Assembly (NCBI GenBank): GCA_035533815.1
Contig: DATLTB010000018.1
Location: forward strand, 1 to 60,785
Reading direction: 5' to 3'
Source: JANWKA01 sp035533815
GTDB taxonomy: Bacteria; Bacteroidota; Bacteroidia; Chitinophagales; Chitinophagaceae
Length of the DNA: 60,785 bases
Each line of letters starts with the position of its first letter. Within the stretch, counting starts at the first letter, position 1. This document shows positions 1 through 7,284 of the stretch, one piece after another. The notes beneath the pieces are model-generated. The model was not told the DNA's origin. It worked only from the letters and a program-made list of their open reading frames with translations, and did not search any database. The position numbers and the translations under genes were made by a program.

Positions 1-461
1 ACCAGTTCCCACCCTGGATATTCAGCCTGGAACCCCCATCAGCAAAAGGAAAGATACTCCATCTATATTTATTCTCCCTGCCCAATGAGGTATTTCCATC
101 CCAGGGAAGACCAGCAGGGATCAGGGATTATACCGGGTTACTCCTGTCATTAAAAAACCTACCGGTTTGATCTGATGCCGAATGAGTTCATTCTGGAAGA
201 AAAATAACCCTGAGCCTGCGATCCCCGGACCCGAAGTTTCATGCCCTGGCGGGTACCTGCACTTCAACCATAAACCGGATATCCGGTGGCAGGGAGTCCT
301 TATTTTTTCCGGAAGCCCCTCATTTTGGAGGATGTTCCCGGAAAACTGCTGTTTGCTCCCGGGAGAATTCCGGTTAGCGGTAAACTGCATGGGATGTACT
401 GCTCTTCTGTGAGGGAGAAATCAGGGTTCCCGGCTGTCCATACCCGGGGACGGTTCCGGAA
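1..461. other. Left-edge region without a recognisable gene
   Basis: I see no convincing gene here. The open frames present are short, rich in Pro/Gly/Cys/Trp and resemble no family I know, as expected for chance frames in this CCGG-rich DNA. The stretch lies downstream of the minus-strand maf operon, so it may hold its 3' end, but no hairpin followed by a T-run is evident. Confidence 0.5.
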
Positions 462-1046
462 TCATTCCCCTGATAATGACCTGAGTTGACCGATCACCTG
501 GCTCACTGGCAATCCCATGACATTGAAATAACTTCCGCAAATCCGTTCAATGCCCACCAGCCCGATCCATTCCTGGATACCATAGGCTCCAGCCTTATCC
601 AAAGGATGGTAATGATCCACATAATATATGATATCCGCTGGATCAAGTTCCCGGAAATACACTTCCGTGACGGCGGAGAACAGGGTTTTTTTTTCGCGGT
701 GCAGGATACAGACTCCCGTAATGACCCGGTGCATCCGACCCGAAAGATTTCCCAGCATCTGGATCGCATCTTCCCGGTATGATGGCTTGCCGATGATCCG
801 GCCGTCCAGAAACACCAGGGTGTCCGCGGCAAGGATTATATCCTGTGGCCCGCAGCTCGGTTTGACGGACCAGGCTTTTTTTTCTGCTAAACAGGCCGGA
901 ATCTCCTGCCCATCCATGCCTAGAGGAAAGGTTTCTTCCACGGCAGGCACCCTGGTCCGGAAGGATATGCCTGCCTGGCGAAGCAGCTGGCTCCGCCTCG
1001 GAGAACCGGATGCCAGAATGAGCGGATCAGATAAAAGAATCCCCAT
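462..1046 (-). CDS. maf: Maf-family nucleoside triphosphate pyrophosphatase
   Basis: Maf proteins are cytoplasmic house-cleaning pyrophosphatases that hydrolyse non-canonical or modified nucleoside triphosphates (dTTP/UTP or 7-methyl-GTP, depending on subgroup). The 194-residue product has the usual family length and signatures: the N-terminal ASGSPRR phosphate-binding motif (residues about 13-19), AADT with the catalytic Asp near residue 94, DKAGAYGIQ near 150, and GSYFNVMGLP at the C-terminal end. The DKAGAYGIQ form suggests the dTTP/UTP subgroup (YhdE type), though this is inference. It is the last gene of a minus-strand run; its ATG lies two bases beyond the stop of the prenyltransferase gene, so the two are probably co-translated. 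The tract of nine A (minus strand) inside the gene is in frame. Confidence 0.93.
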   Translation of the reverse strand: MGILLSDPLILASGSPRRSQLLRQAGISFRTRVPAVEETFPLGMDGQEIPACLAEKKAWSVKPSCGPQDIILAADTLVFLDGRIIGKPSYREDAIQMLGNLSGRMHRVITGVCILHREKKTLFSAVTEVYFRELDPADIIYYVDHYHPLDKAGAYGIQEWIGLVGIERICGSYFNVMGLPVSQVIGQLRSLSGE

Positions 1047-1048
1047 GT

Positions 1049-2005
1049 TCAGCGGATCAGGAAAAAAAACATGCTGCAGATGCCCGCGCCCATAATGCCT
1101 TTGATCAGGGTGCTAATTTGGTGAAGATCTTTGGAAGATACCGCACGCCGAAGTTTGACTGCCATGAAAAACAGGGGTAATTCCACGGCTAAAACCAGGT
1201 AGGCCATATCGCTGAACCATCCCCATTCCCCAAGCCTGAACTGGACCCCTCCGATAACCAGGATCAGCAGACCCACCATCCAGTAACAGAGCTTTTTAGC
1301 CGGACTGATGCCCCAGGCAATGGGAATAGTACGGCAACCGTTTTTGGCATCCCCGGGCATATCTTCCATATCCTTCACGATCTCCCGGATCATGGAAATG
1401 AGAAAGGCAAAAACGGCATAAACGCCCAGGATATGAAATACCCTCCGGGCAGCTATTGCATCTTGTCCCCCCCCGGGGTGGAATAGCTGAGGTTCATAGA
1501 TACCTACCACTAAAACTGTCAGGGATGTCATCAGGGCGATCACCAGGTTACCTGTCATCAACTGACGTTTGTAGGAGGTGGAATAAAACCAGAGTAAACC
1601 GGTGCAGACGGGTTGCACCAACCCTGCCAGCCAGCTTCCTTCCCGGATAGCCACTACAAATCCCAGGACTACGGCCACAATATTAAACACGGTATGCCAG
1701 AATATTGCCCAGCGGCGGCTGATCAGCCGATCCACGATGATCCGGGTTGGCCGGTTGACCAGGTCTATGTTAATATCAAAATAATCATTGATAATATATC
1801 CCGCAGCGGCCACCAGGATGGTAGAGAAGGAAAGCAGGAAAAACATCCCGTTACCCAGTGTAGGATGCAATCCATAGCTCCTGAAGACGGGTATCAGGAC
1901 CGCGTATTGCATCAGGTACTGGGTGAACAGGATAAACAGGAGATTGGGATAACGGATTAATCGGAAAAATGTCCCCAGTAGCTTCATACCCAAATTAAAT
2001 TTCAT
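1049..2005 (-). CDS. UbiA-family prenyltransferase, probably geranylgeranylglycerol-phosphate geranylgeranyltransferase-like
   Basis: An integral-membrane prenyltransferase that joins a polyprenyl diphosphate to an acceptor. The first Asp-rich motif reads NDYFDINIDLVNRPTR (about residues 73-88), where NDYxD and DxxNRP match archaeal digeranylgeranylglyceryl-phosphate synthases and their Bacteroidota homologues better than UbiA or MenA. The second acidic region, REIVKDMEDMPGD, lies near residue 205. About eight or nine hydrophobic segments are visible. The ATG at 2005 (318 residues) is preferred to the in-frame start at 2044 because the latter overlaps the KdsC-like gene by 22 bp and adds a non-hydrophobic leader unlike the family. 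A run of eight G (minus strand) lies inside the gene near 1467-1474. The exact substrate cannot be read from sequence. Confidence 0.8.
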   Translation of the reverse strand: MKFNLGMKLLGTFFRLIRYPNLLFILFTQYLMQYAVLIPVFRSYGLHPTLGNGMFFLLSFSTILVAAAGYIINDYFDINIDLVNRPTRIIVDRLISRRWAIFWHTVFNIVAVVLGFVVAIREGSWLAGLVQPVCTGLLWFYSTSYKRQLMTGNLVIALMTSLTVLVVGIYEPQLFHPGGGQDAIAARRVFHILGVYAVFAFLISMIREIVKDMEDMPGDAKNGCRTIPIAWGISPAKKLCYWMVGLLILVIGGVQFRLGEWGWFSDMAYLVLAVELPLFFMAVKLRRAVSSKDLHQISTLIKGIMGAGICSMFFFLIR

Positions 2006-2022
2006 GTTGAACCCATATTCAT

Positions 2023-2535
2023 CTACCTGGTGTCCCCCACCCAATGACCATTAAGTCTGAGGACCTTCTCAATGACATCCCGGACACAACCGGCACCCCC
2101 CTTAAATGGAGAAATATATTGGCATATCGCTTTCACTTCAGGTACTGCGTCGGCAGGGCAAGTGGACAAACCCGCCAGTTTCAACGGGAGAATATCCGGA
2201 ACATCATCTCCCATATAAAGCATAGAAGGGGGATCAATGGAATGATCATGCAGGTAACCGGACAGCATGGTCCCCTTGTCCCCAACACCCATATAGACCT
2301 CCTGCACACCCAGGTAATGAAGCCGGGAAATTACGCCTGCTGAACGGCCTCCGGAAAGTACCATGACCCGGTAACCCTTCCGGACTGCCAGCTGGAGGGC
2401 ATATCCGTCCCGGATATGCATGCGCCTGACCTGATCCCCGTTCTCTGCCAGGGAAAGAGAACCATCCGTCATCACCCCGTCCACATCAAATACCAGTACC
2501 CTGATTGGTTTGAATAAGGATAATATATTGGACAT
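2023..2535 (-). CDS. kdsC: KdsC-like HAD phosphatase (3-deoxy-D-manno-octulosonate 8-phosphate phosphatase)
   Basis: KdsC removes the phosphate from KDO-8-phosphate to give KDO for the lipopolysaccharide inner core. The 170-residue protein has the HAD motif I DVDGVMTDGS (residues 17-26; nucleophile Asp17, acid/base Asp19), motif II with the SGG sequence near 61-63, the Lys of motif III in VGDKGT, and motif IV MGDDVPD. The absence of a cap domain and the length match C0-type KdsC phosphatases. It sits 24 bp after the DUF2520 gene and just before the prenyltransferase gene on the minus strand. A related HAD phosphatase of different specificity cannot be excluded. Confidence 0.85.
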   Translation of the reverse strand: MSNILSLFKPIRVLVFDVDGVMTDGSLSLAENGDQVRRMHIRDGYALQLAVRKGYRVMVLSGGRSAGVISRLHYLGVQEVYMGVGDKGTMLSGYLHDHSIDPPSMLYMGDDVPDILPLKLAGLSTCPADAVPEVKAICQYISPFKGGAGCVRDVIEKVLRLNGHWVGDTR

Positions 2536-2559
2536 CCTGTAAAAAAATTTGCATCCAGT

Positions 2560-3345
2560 TCAATGCTCGGGATCAATCCCCTGAAGGGCATAATACCGGG
2601 AAATATGGTCAGACAGCATTTGATATACTTCCTGGGTTCCTGGGTGATCTGCCAGCAGTTCCAGATGTTGTTCCAGGGTTATCTGATCTCCCCGTATTGC
2701 CGGTCCGGTTTGCACCTGGGCAGGATCATACCGTTCCAGGCGGTGGAAGGTTTCCTGTATCAGTGGTTTGAGGAGCCCGAAATCCAATGATTCCGCCTGG
2801 CAGTAATCCCTGGCCAGGGTGAACAGGTAATTGGTAAAATTATTGCAAATCACACCAGCCAGGTGCAGCTTCATCCGACGATCTGAATTCACTAATTCAA
2901 TCCGGGAAGAAATACTTTCTGCCAGGGTGATCAGCCTGGTCTGGGTTATCCGGTCACTGGCTTCCACGAGCACAGGAATCTCAGCCGGCTGCTGGATATC
3001 CCTGCGAAGGGACTGCAGGGGATAGAGCACTCCGGTGTTGTCGGAAATATTCGCTATAGCTTTCAACGGAATTGATCCGGAGGTATGCACGGCAATCCGC
3101 TTTCCCAGCCTGAGCCACCCGTCCAGTCCTGCAATTGCCCGGTCACTGACTGCCAGCAAATATACATCAGCTCCGGTCCATATCTCATCGGGCGAGTCAG
3201 TGTATGAGGCATTCAGGCGCTCGGCAAGCACCTGCGCATGCCCGGTATGCCGGCTGATCACTTGTCTGATCCGGTGACCCTGAAGTTCCAAAAGATGGCC
3301 GAAACAATGGGCCACATTTCCGGATCCGAGGATAACGATCTCCAT
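2560..3345 (-). CDS. DUF2520 Rossmann-fold protein (F420/NADP oxidoreductase-like)
   Basis: A 261-residue cytoplasmic protein with an N-terminal dinucleotide-binding fold (EIVILGSGNVAHCFGHLL; GxGxxA at residues 7-12) and a helical C-terminal half with LAGVICNNFTNYLF, typical of DUF2520 proteins, which resemble ketopantoate reductase and pyrroline-5-carboxylate reductase. No reaction is established that I can name. It is the first gene of the operon with the KdsC-like phosphatase, UbiA-type prenyltransferase and maf, a gene order I associate with Chitinophagaceae relatives. Confidence 0.82.
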   Translation of the reverse strand: MEIVILGSGNVAHCFGHLLELQGHRIRQVISRHTGHAQVLAERLNASYTDSPDEIWTGADVYLLAVSDRAIAGLDGWLRLGKRIAVHTSGSIPLKAIANISDNTGVLYPLQSLRRDIQQPAEIPVLVEASDRITQTRLITLAESISSRIELVNSDRRMKLHLAGVICNNFTNYLFTLARDYCQAESLDFGLLKPLIQETFHRLERYDPAQVQTGPAIRGDQITLEQHLELLADHPGTQEVYQMLSDHISRYYALQGIDPEH

Positions 3346-3348
3346 AAA

Positions 3349-3375
3349 GGGATATAAGGGGATATAAAGGGATAA
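3349..3375. repeat. Short tandem repeat, unit about 10 bp
   Basis: Just upstream of the DUF2520 start (minus strand) the unit GGGATATAA occurs at 3349-3357 and 3359-3367, followed by GGGATAA at 3369-3375 (plus-strand reading). The spacing of 10 bp is one helical turn. It would lie in the leader of the operon. Confidence 0.6.
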
Positions 3376-3380
3376 GCCGG

Positions 3381-3407
3381 ATTAGCTTTATCGGATGCTA
3401 AGCTAAT
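3381..3407. promoter_or_regulatory. Inverted repeat upstream of the DUF2520-maf operon
   Basis: Perfect 8-bp arms ATTAGCTT (3381-3388) and AAGCTAAT (3400-3407) with an 11-nt centre. It could be an operator or a leader hairpin; there is no T-run on either side, so a terminator is unlikely. No clear -7 box was found next to it. Confidence 0.45.
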
Positions 3408-3860
3408 GTATATTATATTGGCAGACAACTGTATCCGGTACAAACCAGTTCCTTCAGGGCATTTATCCTAAAAGGAATCTCCCCCAGCAGAAGGGCAGAT
3501 ATTGATCAGCAGCCGGAAGATCCCGGCCGGAAATCCCGCTTGGATAAAAAAGATGCAGGTATGATTTCCCCCCCCCATTTATTATAGCCATAAAGACCGG
3601 GCATTCTATCGAACCCTGCGCCACCATTTCCTAATCATTCCTGCAGCCAGCCAGCTGGAAGATCCGGTTAAATACCTGGATCAGGGGGCCATACCTGATC
3701 CATTCCCGAAAATAAATGATGATAATATCCCTGACATGTTCAGCCAAAAATCCTGTTCAATCGGGCCCTTTTACCCGATGGAAAACCTGTTTTTGGCTAG
3801 CCTGGAATGTGATAAAACAGGCTTGAAAATCCCATTAAGTTCATAATTGCCTAAAAAAAT

Positions 3861-3868
3861 TATCTTTG
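3861..3868 (+). promoter_or_regulatory. Bacteroidota -7 promoter box for topA
   Basis: TATCTTTG matches TAnnTTTG, followed by CACGC, a common continuation in this phylum. No clear TTTG -33 box lies 19-21 bp upstream. It implies a leader of about 135 nt before the topA ATG. Confidence 0.6.
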
Positions 3869-4012
3869 CACGCATGGAAATATTGAGGCTTAATTACAGA
3901 TCAATCGATATTTCCGCAGTGGACTCCGGATACCTGAAATCAGGATTCCGGAAGGGCCCCGGTTAGTTTTCGCCAGCGTGAGGACGGCCGGCCCGATTAA
4001 AGCACACACCAA

Positions 4013-6382
4013 ATGGCAAAAAATTTATTGATAGTGGAGTCTCCTGCGAAAGCAAAGACTATTGAGAAGATCCTGGGATCCGATTTTCAGGTGAAGTCCT
4101 GTTTTGGCCATATCCGGGACCTGGAGAAGGATGATATGGGTATAGATATCGGGAATAATTACCAGCCGACTTATATTGTTCCGCAGGATAAGGAAAAAAT
4201 TGTCAGCGAACTCAAAAAAATAGCTCGTTCCTCGGATGAAGTCTGGCTGGCTACGGATGAAGACCGGGAAGGGGAAGCCATTTCCTGGCATCTTTGTGAA
4301 GTGCTGAAATTGGACCCCCTGTTGACCAAGCGGATCGTTTTCCATGAGATTACCCGGCCAGCCATTGAGTCGGCCGTGAAAAACCCCCGGAGGGTGGACA
4401 TGAACCTAGTCCAGGCCCAACAGGCCAGGCGGATCCTGGACCGGATCGTGGGTTTTGAGCTCAGCCCAGTGCTCTGGAGGAAAATGAGTATGAAAAATTC
4501 CCTCTCCGCCGGCCGGGTACAATCTGTAGCAGTCCGGCTTATTGTGGAGCGGGAACGGGAGATCCAGGCATTCCAGACTGTGGCCAGTTTCAAATTGGAA
4601 GCCTGGTTCAGTGCTGCAGACAGACAGGGAAAATTGATCTCCTTTAAGGCCATCGGCCCTTCCAGGTTAGCCCAGGTGGATGACGCGGAAAAATTCCTGC
4701 AATCCTGCCTGGGGGCATCTTATACAGTGCAGGATATCCAGATCAAGCCCTCGAAAAAATCCCCGGCCGCCCCCTTCACTACATCCACCCTGCAGCAGGA
4801 AGCCAGTCGCAAATTGGGGTACTCTGTATCCAGGACCATGCTGCTGGCCCAAAAACTATATGAAAGCGGAAAGATTTCCTATATGCGTACTGATTCGGTG
4901 AACCTGTCCGATACGGCCATGGATGATATCTGTGAAGCTATTCGTGGCAGTTACGGCCAGCAATATATCCAACAACGCCGCTTCAAGAATAAAAATGAAT
5001 CCGCCCAGGAAGCGCATGAAGCCATCCGGCCCACGTATATGGCCGACCCTAGTGCCGGTGATGCGGATACCCGCAGATTATATGAACTGATCTGGAAGCG
5101 GACCATCGCTTCCCAGATGAGCGATGCAGAACTGGAAAAAACCATTGCCAGGATCCTCATCTCCACCAATAAGGAAGAACTGACGGCAACCGGGGAGGTC
5201 CTGAAATTTGACGGATTCCTGAAAGCATATCAGGAAGAAGAAGAAGATGAAGATGAAGGGAAGGGGGAAGATCAGAAGGAAGGAATGCTTCCTGTACTCA
5301 CTATCGGACAGGTACTCGATTTCAAAGAAATGACTGCCACTGAAAGGTTCAGCCGTGCTGCACCCAGGTATACGGAGGCTAGCCTGGTAAAAAAACTGGA
5401 AGAACTCGGGATCGGACGGCCCTCCACCTATGCACCCACCATTTCCACCATTCAAAAAAGGAACTATGTGGAAAAAAAGGACCGGGAAGGCGTCCTGCGC
5501 AAATACCGTATCCTGGTATTGCAGGGAGGGAAGTTGACCAGCAGGGAAGAAACGGAGCTGACCGGAGCGGAAAAATCCAAACTTTTTCCTACAGATCTGG
5601 GTATCCTGGTCACCGGTTTTTTAAGCGAACATTTCGATTCGGTGATGGATTACGGTTTCACTGCCCGGATTGAAGGGGAATTCGACGAGATCGCCAGCGG
5701 AAGGAAAGTCTGGAACCGGATGATTGATGAATTCTATCAGCCTTTTCACGCCGATGTGGAAAATACGCTGGAGCATGCGGAAAAAGTCAGCGGGGAACGG
5801 CCCCTCGGCAATGATCCTATCAGCGGCCGGCCCATGGTTGCCCGGATGGGGAGGTATGGCCCCATGGTGCAGATCGGAATAGCTAATGAAGAGGAAAAAC
5901 CCCGTTTCGCCAAGCTTAAGGCCAACCAGAGCATTGAGACCATTACCCTGATGGAAGCCCTGGAATTATTCAGGTTACCCCGTATGGTGGGAAAGTTTGA
6001 AGACAAGGATGTGGTGATCAATATTGGCCGTTTTGGCCCCTATGCGCAGCATGATGGGACATTCTATTCCCTGAAAAAAGATATGGATCCCTATACCGTT
6101 GACCTGTCAACCATTGGACCGTTGATCCTGGAAAAACGGGCAGCCCGGGAAAATAAGACTATTCGCTTATTTGAAGCGGAAAAGATACAGGTCCTCCGCG
6201 GGCCATATGGCCCTTATATCAAGCAGGGGACCAAGAATTTCCGGATCCCGAAGGAAAGTCAGGATGCTGCCCCTAACCTTACCCTGGAAGATTGCCAGGC
6301 CATTATCAAAAAGGCAAAGGACAATCCGCCCAAGCGGAAAGGATTCCGAAAAACCAAGAAAGCATTCAGGGATCAATCCTGA
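4013..6382 (+). CDS. topA: DNA topoisomerase I (type IA)
   Basis: TopA relaxes negative supercoils by cutting one strand through a 5'-phosphotyrosine. The 789-residue protein begins with the TOPRIM domain (LLIVESPAKAKTIEKIL, residues 5-21; metal-binding DEDREGEA near 82-89). The catalytic Tyr is in ISYMRTDS, Tyr290 by counting from this ATG. The C-terminal third lacks cysteine zinc fingers and instead carries TopA_C-type repeats (GRFGPYAQ, GPYGPYIKQG), as in many Bacteroidota enzymes. A very acidic loop rich in Glu/Asp lies near residues 405-420. Its ATG sits about 135 nt after a TATCTTTG box. The SirB1-like gene follows after 27 bp and may be co-transcribed. Confidence 0.97.
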   Translation: MAKNLLIVESPAKAKTIEKILGSDFQVKSCFGHIRDLEKDDMGIDIGNNYQPTYIVPQDKEKIVSELKKIARSSDEVWLATDEDREGEAISWHLCEVLKLDPLLTKRIVFHEITRPAIESAVKNPRRVDMNLVQAQQARRILDRIVGFELSPVLWRKMSMKNSLSAGRVQSVAVRLIVEREREIQAFQTVASFKLEAWFSAADRQGKLISFKAIGPSRLAQVDDAEKFLQSCLGASYTVQDIQIKPSKKSPAAPFTTSTLQQEASRKLGYSVSRTMLLAQKLYESGKISYMRTDSVNLSDTAMDDICEAIRGSYGQQYIQQRRFKNKNESAQEAHEAIRPTYMADPSAGDADTRRLYELIWKRTIASQMSDAELEKTIARILISTNKEELTATGEVLKFDGFLKAYQEEEEDEDEGKGEDQKEGMLPVLTIGQVLDFKEMTATERFSRAAPRYTEASLVKKLEELGIGRPSTYAPTISTIQKRNYVEKKDREGVLRKYRILVLQGGKLTSREETELTGAEKSKLFPTDLGILVTGFLSEHFDSVMDYGFTARIEGEFDEIASGRKVWNRMIDEFYQPFHADVENTLEHAEKVSGERPLGNDPISGRPMVARMGRYGPMVQIGIANEEEKPRFAKLKANQSIETITLMEALELFRLPRMVGKFEDKDVVINIGRFGPYAQHDGTFYSLKKDMDPYTVDLSTIGPLILEKRAARENKTIRLFEAEKIQVLRGPYGPYIKQGTKNFRIPKESQDAAPNLTLEDCQAIIKKAKDNPPKRKGFRKTKKAFRDQS

Positions 6383-6409
6383 TCCGGGATTGCCCTGACC
6401 GAACGGAAT

Positions 6410-7279
6410 ATGCAGGAAAACAAGGAAATATCCGCTTTGCTCCAACTGATCGATGATCCGGATGAGGAAGTATTTGAGACGGTGGCGGAGAAGATTGTCC
6501 TTTTTGGAAGGGGCATTATACCCAACCTGGAGAACCTTTGGGAAAATACCCCTGATGAGTCGGTCCAGGAACGCATTGAACTGCTCATCCACCGGCTGCA
6601 TTATCATGACCTGCGCGAAGAACTGGCCCTCTGGGCCAGGACCGAACAGCCCGACCTGTTGCTTGGCGCGCTGTTAGTAGCCAGGTACCAGTTCCCCGAT
6701 CTTCAGACTGCCGCATTGCTCAGCAGCCTGGATAAAATCAAAAGAAATATCTGGCTTGAGCTCAATAATTATCTCACCCCGCTGGAACAGGTGAATGTGC
6801 TCAACAGCATCATTTATAATTATTTCGGGATGAAAGGCTCTGAGATATCCTATCAGCACCGCAACCAGTTCTTCCTCAATCAGGTCATGGAATCCCGCAA
6901 AGGCAATTCCCTGACCATCGGAATTATGTACCAGGTGCTTTGCCACATGTTAGACCTGCCGGTCCTGGCAGTCAATATACCCCGGCAGTTTATCCTGGGT
7001 TACTTTGAAGCCGGACCTGAAAGCCTTATCCCGCATTCCGCGAATGGGAAAATTCAGTTTTATATAGACCCGGTGCAGGGACAGATTTTCACCCAGAAAG
7101 ACATTGAAACCTATTTGAAAAGGATTTCTATCGGATCATCTCCCAGTTATTTCAGGCCCATCTCATCGCGGCGGATCATCCGGCAACTGCTGGAGGAAAC
7201 GGCAAAATGTTTCCAAAATGAAAAAGAAAAATACAAATATGAGGAACTGATGAATCTTTCCGCTATCCTGGAAGATTGA
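6410..7279 (+). CDS. SirB1-type transglutaminase-like protein
   Basis: A 289-residue protein whose central segment (about residues 140-210) matches the transglutaminase-like core of the SirB1 family: RNQFFLNQVMESRKGNSLTIGIMYQVL, then LDLPVLAVNIPRQFILGYF. In this family the GNPLSLGILY-type motif is diagnostic. The first 110 residues are helical and acidic, with HEAT-like spacing (IDDPDEEVFETVAEKIV). No Cys stands at the catalytic position I would expect, so peptidase activity is doubtful. It follows topA closely and converges on the tail-specific protease gene, with five bases between stops. Confidence 0.75.
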   Translation: MQENKEISALLQLIDDPDEEVFETVAEKIVLFGRGIIPNLENLWENTPDESVQERIELLIHRLHYHDLREELALWARTEQPDLLLGALLVARYQFPDLQTAALLSSLDKIKRNIWLELNNYLTPLEQVNVLNSIIYNYFGMKGSEISYQHRNQFFLNQVMESRKGNSLTIGIMYQVLCHMLDLPVLAVNIPRQFILGYFEAGPESLIPHSANGKIQFYIDPVQGQIFTQKDIETYLKRISIGSSPSYFRPISSRRIIRQLLEETAKCFQNEKEKYKYEELMNLSAILED

Positions 7280-7284
7280 TCCCT

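Larger units (their letters stand above)
3346..4012. other. Intergenic region between the maf operon and topA
   Basis: This stretch separates divergent genes. It holds the tandem repeat and inverted repeat near 3349-3407, a run of nine C at 3568-3576 and the topA promoter near 3861. I see no gene or RNA in it; open frames are short and overlap the DUF2520 start. Confidence 0.55.
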
